A DNA stretch of 61,617 bases from NCBI GenBank assembly GCA_051649785.1, contig JBOFHT010000082.1, positions 1 to 61,617 of the forward strand. The letters run 5' to 3'. Shown here piece after piece: positions 55,169-61,617 of this stretch. The notes under the pieces are model-generated. The model saw nothing but the letters and a program-made list of their open reading frames with translations. It did no database searches and was not told the DNA's origin. Made by a program: the position numbers and the translations under genes. Every line of letters starts with the position of its first letter. The first letter of the stretch is position 1. This stretch comes from JBOFHT01 sp051649785. Lineage in GTDB: Archaea > Methanobacteriota > Methanobacteria > Methanobacteriales > Methanobacteriaceae.

Positions 55169-57955
55169 TTAGCTTTTTTTTATAGATGGAACATAGCTTT
55201 TTAATGTTAATGATAGTGAAATAACAGTAACAGAACTTAGAGCCATAGCTAAACCTGCAAACTCAGGTCTAAATAATATTCCAAAAGGTATAAATAGTGC
55301 CCCTGCAGCTACTGGAACTAATATGATATTATATGCAAATGCCCAAAAAATATTTTGCTTTATCCTATTCATTATCTTTCTAGAAAGCTGCAATGTGGCT
55401 ACAACATCTTCCAAGTCACCATCAATTAGTACAATATCTCCACTTTCCATAGCTATATCGGTACCACTGCCTAAAGCAATTCCTACATCTGATCCTGTAA
55501 TAGCGGGTGCATCATTAATTCCATCACCTACAAATGCCACAATACTCCCATTTTTTTGAATATTTTTAATTTCTCTAAGTTTATCACCTGGTAAAACTTC
55601 TGCTTTTGTATTTTTAATTCCAACTGCGTTAGCTACACTTTCAGCAGTTTTAGCATTGTCACCAGTTAGCATATAAGTTTCAATATTCATTTTATTAAGT
55701 TCACTTATTGTGGCAGATGAATTTTCTTTTATTTTATCACTAAGACTTATAATTCCTGCTATTTCATTGTTAATAACTAAAAATATAGTTGTTTTATTTT
55801 GATTTTCAAATATTTCATAATATTCTTTTGATTCTTTAGAAATTGATATATTTTCGTCTTCTAAAATAGCTTTATTTCCAGTTAAAATTTTATATTCTTT
55901 TTTATTAATACTTAAATTAGCTTTAATTCCTTTTCCAGATATATTTTCAAAATTGAAAATCGAATGGGTAATTTTTTCAACAACATCATCTATATTTAAC
56001 GAATTATTGATTTCATTAGCTTTACTAACAATAGCTTTTGCAATAGGGTGTGTTGAATTTTTTTCAACAGTGGCTAGTATTATTAATAAGAGTTCACTAT
56101 GGGATATGGTCCCATCAGTAGATAATTGGGCAATATTTTCAAATTCTTCTTTTAAATTTAAAGATGAATTGCTTTTATTAATATAAACATCTGAAACAGT
56201 AGGAGTCCCCTGAGTTATTGTTCCTGTTTTATCGAATACAGCATAATTAATATTAGCTGAATTTTCAAGACTAGATCCATTTTTAATTAAAATTCCATAT
56301 TCTGCAGCTCTTCCAATTCCTACTGTCACAGCTGTTGGAGTAGCTAGGCCTAATGCACATGGGCAAGCAACAACTAAAACTGATATTAATGCTGTTAATG
56401 CAAAAAGAAGTGAAGCTCCACTTATTATCCAAAACAAAAATGATGCAATAGCTATTATGATTATTGTGGGAATAAAGTAAGCTACAACTCTATTAGCTAT
56501 TTTTTGAACTGGTGGCTTTGAACCTTGAGCTTTTTCAACAAGTTCTATTATTTGGGATAGTATGGTGTCTTTTCCAACTTTAGTAGCTTTTATTTTTAAA
56601 ATTCCATCTTGATTTATTGTTCCAGCATAAATATTAGACTTATTCATTTTTTCTTTTGGTATTGGTTCACCGGTAATCATTGATTCGTCTACGTAACTAT
56701 TCCCATCAAATACTTCTCCGTCGGTAGGTATTTTCTCACCAGGTTTTACAATAAGAAAATCACCAATGCCAATATCTTTAATTAAAATACTCTGTTCTGT
56801 AAAATTAGAGTTTGTACTATCTGTAGGAACTAGTAGAGTAGCTATTTTAGGTTGCATCCCTATTAATGATTTAATAGATGATGATGTTTTTTTCTTTGCT
56901 TTTGCTTCTAAATAGCGTCCTAAATTTAAAAAAGCAGCTAACATTATTGCAGTTTCATAGAACATAAAACTAGAATCAAGAATTATGTTAAAAGTTCCCA
57001 TTAAACTAGATATAAACGCTACTAATATTCCTATTGTATACATTACATCCATATCTAAGTTTTTATGGGATAATGAATTATATCCTGCTTTAATAATAGG
57101 TCCTGATACATAAATAAATGGAATTATAGAAATTATAAGAAATAGTGCTGACATTGAAATAGAAAGAGCTTCGGCGATTGCCATTGTAAAGTGGTGAGCG
57201 GCTGGAATAAGCATTAATGCCATCATAATTCCAGAAACAGTAAAACCAATAATAATCTTATTTCTTTTATTTTTTAAATCTTTTAAGTAGTATTCATCAG
57301 TTTTAGATGAATTAGATGAGGTATTTTCTTTCCAATCACCACCCCAATTATCATTATCATTATTGTCATTTTTATTATCATTTTTATCTATATTTAATTT
57401 GCCCTCATTATAATTATCACTCAAAACTTCAAAACCTAGACCTTCTATTATATCTCCCATTGCATTTAATGTAACTAATTGGGGTATGTATTTGATATAT
57501 GCTTTCTGTGATGATAAATTCACAGTTGCTTCAATGACACCCTCTAAATTATTAAGTGCTTTTTCAATATTCTCAACACAAACTGCACAATGGATTCCAC
57601 CTATGGGTATAATAGCTTCATCTTTTATAATATTAAATCCAGTATCTTCAACAGCAGTATCAATAGCATTTATATTAATTTTATCAGGATTAAATTTAAT
57701 GAACCCTTTATTTGAATTAATATCTTCTCCTATGCTAATATTAACATCAATAATTCCATCTAATTTTAATAAAGCTTTCTCTAAGTTTGCAACACAGCTA
57801 GCACAGTGAATTCCAGAAATAAAAACATTAATTTCCCTTAGACTTGGGGGGTTATGGGTAGTGTTATTTTCATTGTTAGTAGGAGTATCTGATAGTTTAT
57901 TTGGATCATACAATTTATTTTCACTATTTTTACTATTTTCACTATTTTTATCCAT
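55169..57955 (-). CDS. copA: Copper-translocating P1B-type ATPase
   Basis: 928 residues. Two N-terminal heavy-metal-binding domains carry GIHCASC (Cys 51/54) and GIHCAVC (Cys 123/126). The transport site is VVACPCALGLATPT (CPC near residue 530), the phosphorylation site is DKTGT (about 573) and the hinge is GDGINDAP (about 812); the HP motif is STHPIAKA. These mark a Cu(I) exporter in the plasma membrane. An Asn/Asp-rich spacer (about 190-220) separates the metal domains from the membrane part. AAAGGAGGA and a TATA-like box (57980-57990, minus strand) lie immediately upstream, with a tandem 18-bp repeat behind them. Confidence 0.95.
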   Translation of the reverse strand: MDKNSENSKNSENKLYDPNKLSDTPTNNENNTTHNPPSLREINVFISGIHCASCVANLEKALLKLDGIIDVNISIGEDINSNKGFIKFNPDKININAIDTAVEDTGFNIIKDEAIIPIGGIHCAVCVENIEKALNNLEGVIEATVNLSSQKAYIKYIPQLVTLNAMGDIIEGLGFEVLSDNYNEGKLNIDKNDNKNDNNDNDNWGGDWKENTSSNSSKTDEYYLKDLKNKRNKIIIGFTVSGIMMALMLIPAAHHFTMAIAEALSISMSALFLIISIIPFIYVSGPIIKAGYNSLSHKNLDMDVMYTIGILVAFISSLMGTFNIILDSSFMFYETAIMLAAFLNLGRYLEAKAKKKTSSSIKSLIGMQPKIATLLVPTDSTNSNFTEQSILIKDIGIGDFLIVKPGEKIPTDGEVFDGNSYVDESMITGEPIPKEKMNKSNIYAGTINQDGILKIKATKVGKDTILSQIIELVEKAQGSKPPVQKIANRVVAYFIPTIIIIAIASFLFWIISGASLLFALTALISVLVVACPCALGLATPTAVTVGIGRAAEYGILIKNGSSLENSANINYAVFDKTGTITQGTPTVSDVYINKSNSSLNLKEEFENIAQLSTDGTISHSELLLIILATVEKNSTHPIAKAIVSKANEINNSLNIDDVVEKITHSIFNFENISGKGIKANLSINKKEYKILTGNKAILEDENISISKESKEYYEIFENQNKTTIFLVINNEIAGIISLSDKIKENSSATISELNKMNIETYMLTGDNAKTAESVANAVGIKNTKAEVLPGDKLREIKNIQKNGSIVAFVGDGINDAPAITGSDVGIALGSGTDIAMESGDIVLIDGDLEDVVATLQLSRKIMNRIKQNIFWAFAYNIILVPVAAGALFIPFGILFRPEFAGLAMALSSVTVISLSLTLKSYVPSIKKS

Positions 57956-57997
57956 TTTAATCCTCCTTTTAAAAAAATAATATTTATATTGGGTAAT

Positions 57998-58033
57998 ATT
58001 AAAAATTAGCTTTTTATTAAAAATTAGCTTTTT
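57998..58033 (-). repeat. Exact 18-bp tandem repeat upstream of copA
   Basis: ATTAAAAATTAGCTTTTT occurs at 57998-58015 and 58016-58033. It lies directly upstream of the TATA-like box of copA and may be an operator; each unit also has dyad character (AAAAA...TTTTT). It is also 3' of the amidohydrolase gene. Confidence 0.9.
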
Positions 58034-58110
58034 AAAAATAAAATTAATATTTAAGAAAATAATAGATATTTATTGGATTAGCCAATAGCTCATTTTAATT
58101 AATTACTAAT

Positions 58111-59541
58111 TTAAAGAATGTTTTTAACTATTTTACCATTTTGGATAACTAATTTTATATTATCACTGTCTCCTAATACCTCTATGTCGTCTAATGGGTT
58201 TTTATTAATTAAAATTATATCTCCACTTTTTTCAATGGCTATTGATCCAACACTTTTTTCAATTCCCATAGCAGTTGCTGCACTAATTGTTCCACTAGCT
58301 ATTGATTCTATAGGACTCATTCCCATATTAACCAGATAATCAAGTTCTTTTAAGTTATTTCCATGAGGAATAACTCCAGAATCAGTTCCCATTAATATTT
58401 TAACTCCTTCATTGTAGGCCATTTTGATATTTTCGCTATGAACTTTAGCTACTTCAATGGCCTTTTTAGCCCTATCTCCAGTTAATTTACCTGATTCTGC
58501 CATTTCTTTGTTTTCATTAATAACTAAAAAAGTAGGGACTAAATAAATTTCTTTTTCTACCATTAATTTGGCTGTATTTTTATCAATGTAGGTTCCATGT
58601 TCTATAGAATGAACTCCTGCTTCAATGGAGTTAATAATCCCTTCTAAACCATGAGCATGGGCTATAACTTTTGTATTCCCTCTGGCAGATGCTTCATCAA
58701 CAATAGTTTTAAGTTCAGCTAATGTAAATTGGGCAAATTCTGGAGCATCATTATTAGAAAAAACTCCTCCAGTAGCCATTACTTTAATTACATCAGCTTT
58801 AGCTCTTAATACTTCTCTTGTTTTTTGAAGAACATTATCTCCATCACAAACTGGATGTGGAAGCCATTGAGCATTAAGCATATCATAGCCAGAATCTAAA
58901 GTAAAGTCAAAGTGACCTCCTGTTATTGAAAGAGGCATTACAGATATTTGCATCTTAGGGGCTGGAAACATTCCCATTTCTGCAGCCATTTTTGTCCCAT
59001 AATCAACTAATCCTGCGTCACGAACTGTGGTTACACCTGCGTCAAGAGTTAGTCTCATATTTTCAAGACTTTTATAAAAATGCATGCTGGGATGATCGTA
59101 CATTGTATCTTCATGCTTGAATCCATTAGCCATTAAGTGAACATGAGTATCAATAAATCCTGGAAGGATATAATTATCTGAACCATCTATAATAATGTCT
59201 GGGTTCTTTTTTAATATATTAGAAAGAGTATTTGAATTATTTTTAGTATTTGCACTGATATTACTGCTTATATGGGTTGAGATAATTTGTGAAATTTTAC
59301 TATTTTCAATTAAAATAGAGGCATTATAAATAGTATTATCTTCAATATCACTAAAAGTAGGGCATATGATATTTGTATTAGTAATTAGAATAGATTTAGG
59401 TGAATTTAATTCATTTAAAATGGAATTAGGAGGCATATTCATCGTTTTTTCATTATCATTACTATTGTTGTCACCATTGCCATTATCATTATTTTTATTA
59501 TTCCTATTTACACCCATATTTATATTTTTATTCACAATCAC
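58111..59541 (-). CDS. Amidohydrolase family protein
   Basis: 476 residues. Metal ligands of the amidohydrolase fold: PGFIDTHVHL (HxH near 130), carboxylated-Lys candidate in VIKVMATGG, AHAHG, SIEHGT and LMGTDSG. The pattern resembles the Zn-dependent peptidase/imidazolonepropionase-like group (Xaa-Pro or N-acyl-amino-acid hydrolases); the substrate is unknown. The first 45 residues are almost all Asn, Asp and Lys and poorly conserved. The start is uncertain: GTG at 59541, a second GTG two codons later (with GTGAT just before it), or the ATG at 59517. It begins 30 bases after the phosphomevalonate dehydratase small subunit gene, likely one transcript. Confidence 0.85.
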   Translation of the reverse strand: MIVNKNINMGVNRNNKNNDNGNGDNNSNDNEKTMNMPPNSILNELNSPKSILITNTNIICPTFSDIEDNTIYNASILIENSKISQIISTHISSNISANTKNNSNTLSNILKKNPDIIIDGSDNYILPGFIDTHVHLMANGFKHEDTMYDHPSMHFYKSLENMRLTLDAGVTTVRDAGLVDYGTKMAAEMGMFPAPKMQISVMPLSITGGHFDFTLDSGYDMLNAQWLPHPVCDGDNVLQKTREVLRAKADVIKVMATGGVFSNNDAPEFAQFTLAELKTIVDEASARGNTKVIAHAHGLEGIINSIEAGVHSIEHGTYIDKNTAKLMVEKEIYLVPTFLVINENKEMAESGKLTGDRAKKAIEVAKVHSENIKMAYNEGVKILMGTDSGVIPHGNNLKELDYLVNMGMSPIESIASGTISAATAMGIEKSVGSIAIEKSGDIILINKNPLDDIEVLGDSDNIKLVIQNGKIVKNIL

Positions 59542-59571
59542 AGTTCTCCCAATTTCCAGTACTTTAGTTAA

Positions 59572-59973
59572 TTAGATAATAGTAATTTTGCCTTCATTAG
59601 CATTAATAGATACTTTAATGCCATTAGTAAGACTTTCAAAAGATTCAGGACTATCTACCATGGGAATTTTTGCCATAATGGCTCCTGTTGCAATAATAGG
59701 CTCTGCATTTAGGCATATAATAGCTTTGGGGGCAGTATTATTTTTCATCATTTGAAATATTACATAAGAACCAACAGTAGATCCTTTCCCACCTGGAATG
59801 AAAAGTATTTTATCTTTAATAATGGTTCTATGAAGTTGGTGTTTAGAATCAATAATTGCTCCTGTATCAGGATTTACTCCACCTAAGAAACTTAGTGCCT
59901 CATTACTTACAATTAATTCTCCTTCAGCCTCTCCTTTTGAAATAGTTCTACATTTTATTGTTTCAGAAGAAAT
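59572..59973 (-). CDS. Phosphomevalonate dehydratase small subunit (DUF126/AcnX swivel), probable ATT start
   Basis: 133 residues read from ATT at 59971-59973. The DUF126 pattern is clear: CRTISKGEAEGELIVS near the start, then FLGGVNPDTGAIID, ILFIPGGKGSTVGSYVIFQ and AIMAKIPMVDS. It is the small swivelling subunit of the aconitase-X-type phosphomevalonate dehydratase in the archaeal mevalonate pathway; the large subunit is not in the window. The frame has a stop four codons above the binding site and no ATG, GTG or TTG before the conserved Cys-Arg. AAGTGAT (59977-59983, complement) lies three bases before ATT. The length is normal for the family, so it is not a fragment. Confidence 0.88.
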   Translation of the reverse strand: MSSETIKCRTISKGEAEGELIVSNEALSFLGGVNPDTGAIIDSKHQLHRTIIKDKILFIPGGKGSTVGSYVIFQMMKNNTAPKAIICLNAEPIIATGAIMAKIPMVDSPESFESLTNGIKVSINANEGKITII

Positions 59974-59976
59974 AAA

Positions 59977-59983
59977 ATCACTT
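59977..59983 (-). promoter_or_regulatory. Ribosome binding site that places an ATT start
   Basis: AAGTGAT on the minus strand, spacer TTT, then ATT. This is the same geometry as GTGAT-N3-ATG in front of trpB2 and the GTPase gene. Confidence 0.6.
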
Positions 59984-60057
59984 CCTTTTTTTATTTACTT
60001 TATTTGCCTATTCAATTATTTTTTTTATTTTCTTCTTTTATTTTATATTAATTATAG

Positions 60058-60085
60058 TAATGGATATATGTATTTTAATCCATTA
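60058..60085. other. Inverted repeat between truD and the DUF126 gene
   Basis: TAATGGAT (60058-60065) and ATCCATTA (60078-60085) with a 12-base loop. It lies 26 bases beyond the truD stop codon on the minus strand and may be its terminator, or a site in the promoter of the next gene. Confidence 0.45.
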
Positions 60086-60110
60086 TTACTAATAAAATCA
60101 TGATATTTGC

Positions 60111-61574
60111 TCAAACAACTTCATTTTTCATAATTTCACGTAAAACTGCAGTTGCATAACATCCTTTGGGTATTGAAAACTCAGCTAAAAGTCCTTCTTC
60201 GGTAATGGTTACACTAGTGTCCCAAACTTTAAATCTAATGCTTCTTCTGATACCATGACTACCTAATTTAGGAGTTTTTGGGCATTTAAAATCTTCAAGT
60301 GTTCTACCTTCTTCTTCAAGCACAGCCTTTTCTTGTTTACCAACAATTCCTTCTGCAAATGGTACTTTAGAACCATAAAGTGGTGCAGTAGGATGAGCTT
60401 CAAATTTATCAAACATTTCTTGGATTTCTTCTGGACTTTTTTCACGTACAATATGCTCTTCATTATCTATAACTATGTCTCCTTCAATGTAATTATTAAT
60501 TCCCAATTTTGTACGGTTACTAGTAGCTAAATTAAATAAATAGGACTGGTAAGCATGAACAAACATTCTTTGAAGAGGTTTAGGCAATGCAGCAATTGCA
60601 CGTTTATATACTTTGTCATCTAAGCTATTTAAGTCACTGAACTCATAATTTTCAGAATCATAGTTAGTATCGATATTATTAATACTGGTTTTATCATAGG
60701 GATTAATGTTATTATCATGATTATGAGTATCTACACCTGTATTATCATTATCCCCATTATCATTATCATTGCTACTAATAATTGTCTTATCGGTTTCATT
60801 ATTATTTGATTTTGACTTTTTAATAGCTTTAATAATTTCTCTAAGCATCATACGTTCGTAACGCATTCCACTTGGCATTAAATCATAGGATTTTTCTGCA
60901 TAACCATCATTATAAGCTTGCCTAGCAATTCTAACATTTTCATTTTCATTAGGGTCTGGGTCTCCAATATATGCTTTTACAGCCCCTGCAAGGTCATTCT
61001 CAACTAAAAATTTTCCAACAATATGGGTATTAGTTCTAGGCTTTCCAAAACGCTGCCAACCATAATAATTAGGAACTCCTGTTTTTTCAAGAGTTTTTAA
61101 AATAGTTTCTGCTGTAGATTTAGCATTTTTGAGGGTGGTAGATGATTCTTCTTCAATACCTCGTATTATTAATTTAAATTTATTTCCAACTAATTGACCC
61201 ATTCTTAGTTTTTTACGCCCTCTAATAATTTCTAAAAATGTTACCTTGTAAATAGTCCCCTCTAATGCTTTAACTTTTTCGAAATCTTCTTCAGATTCCA
61301 TATTACTAATGCAAATCCATTGACGAGTTACTGCTTTTTTATCTTTCATCCCTGCAAAGCCCATTCTACGCCTATCAATTTTTAAATCCCTAGAAATATC
61401 CATTAAAACATCTAAAGTAGTTCTACCTACTTTCTCAATCCATATCCATATATTAGGGCCTTCTCCTTGAGGAATCATATCTGGAATTTCTTCTACATAG
61501 AAATCTTCGTATTTTGTTCGAATAGAACCTCCAATTCCTTTTTCTGAAGTGATATAAGTATTTGCATTTAGCAT
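60111..61574 (-). CDS. truD: tRNA pseudouridine(13) synthase TruD
   Basis: 487 residues. It isomerises U13 in certain tRNAs. The catalytic Asp is in GFAGMKDKKAVTRQ (about residues 73-86), the TruD signature, and NYYGWQRFGKPRTNTH (about 173-188) is the second conserved block. C-terminal CYATAVLREIMKNE matches the family. A long Asn/Asp/Ser insertion (about 250-315) sits in the TRUD insertion domain. Start: ATG with AAAGGAGC upstream. It is followed on the same strand by the phosphomevalonate dehydratase subunit gene. Confidence 0.95.
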   Translation of the reverse strand: MLNANTYITSEKGIGGSIRTKYEDFYVEEIPDMIPQGEGPNIWIWIEKVGRTTLDVLMDISRDLKIDRRRMGFAGMKDKKAVTRQWICISNMESEEDFEKVKALEGTIYKVTFLEIIRGRKKLRMGQLVGNKFKLIIRGIEEESSTTLKNAKSTAETILKTLEKTGVPNYYGWQRFGKPRTNTHIVGKFLVENDLAGAVKAYIGDPDPNENENVRIARQAYNDGYAEKSYDLMPSGMRYERMMLREIIKAIKKSKSNNNETDKTIISSNDNDNGDNDNTGVDTHNHDNNINPYDKTSINNIDTNYDSENYEFSDLNSLDDKVYKRAIAALPKPLQRMFVHAYQSYLFNLATSNRTKLGINNYIEGDIVIDNEEHIVREKSPEEIQEMFDKFEAHPTAPLYGSKVPFAEGIVGKQEKAVLEEEGRTLEDFKCPKTPKLGSHGIRRSIRFKVWDTSVTITEEGLLAEFSIPKGCYATAVLREIMKNEVV

Positions 61575-61617
61575 TTTAAGGCTCCTTTAATAATTTTTTA
61601 TAATTCCATTAATTTAA

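Overview
The window is about 61.6 kb of very AT-rich archaeal chromosome. It reads as a member of the Methanobacteriales, probably Methanobrevibacter-like; I cannot name the species. The evidence is an archaeal gene set: DNA polymerase D large subunit, Alba, Sec61-beta, a class I lysyl-tRNA synthetase, archaeal-type LeuRS, CTP-dependent riboflavin kinase, pyruvoyl arginine decarboxylase, and the aconitase-X-type small subunit of the archaeal mevalonate pathway. Methanogen-specific genes are also present: CfbD of coenzyme F430 synthesis, a thiol:fumarate-reductase-type flavoprotein and a DadD-type deaminase. Ribosome binding sites are of the GGTGAT/GGAGG type, usually 3-5 nt from the start codon. 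I see no rRNA, tRNA, CRISPR, insertion sequence or prophage. The stretch is core chromosome, with unusual small-scale sequence texture rather than large mobile islands.

Layout. 1-3.3 kb: trpB2 (cut by the window edge), a DUF1786 protein and a PHP-domain protein that appears to start at ATT. 3.5-9.4 kb: a DUF63 membrane protein, leuA, alba, cbiE and a YchF-type GTPase. 9.4-14.3 kb: a PadR regulator, an ABC-2 exporter and a membrane-anchored eight-bladed PQQ-like propeller, all co-directional with a probable operator upstream. 14.5-19 kb (minus strand): a Get3/ArsA ATPase flanked by two hairpin-rich repeat elements, a small membrane protein with an HTH regulator, and a MacB-type ABC transporter. 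19.2-26.7 kb (plus): nadE, pdaD, a membrane protein, cutA, leuS and a dolichol/phytol-kinase-like protein. 26.7-34.7 kb: an FAH-family enzyme, hisG, dadD, a small anchored HExxH protein, tfrA, ribK and ribB. 34.8-42 kb (plus): gatA, an amidotransferase/ATPase fusion with inverted domain order, an atypical HAD protein, cfbD and lysS. 42-52 kb: a YgjP-like metallopeptidase, a radical SAM protein, a cytosine-deaminase-like protein, nrdD and polD large subunit. 52-61.6 kb: sec61-beta, purB, a repeat-containing membrane protein, copA, an amidohydrolase, the small subunit of phosphomevalonate dehydratase (also apparently starting at ATT) and truD.

How the genes connect. Most are housekeeping genes of a hydrogenotrophic, largely autotrophic methanogen: amino acid (leu, his, trp), cofactor (riboflavin, cobamide, NAD, F430), isoprenoid and polyamine synthesis, together with translation and replication. 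The most interesting functional neighbourhood is gatA - GATase/ATPase fusion - HAD - cfbD, where two incompletely understood proteins sit beside the F430 reductive cyclase subunit. The most interesting sequence-level observations are: two independent genes whose only ribosome-binding-site-supported start is ATT; modular hairpin elements at the 3' sides of minus-strand genes; repeated short exact tandem duplications (15-18 bp) and longer duplications offset by about 80 bp between genes; Asn/Asp-rich insertions scattered through housekeeping proteins; and a strong preference for the word TAGCT at Ile-Ala, Val-Ala and Leu-Ala codon pairs.
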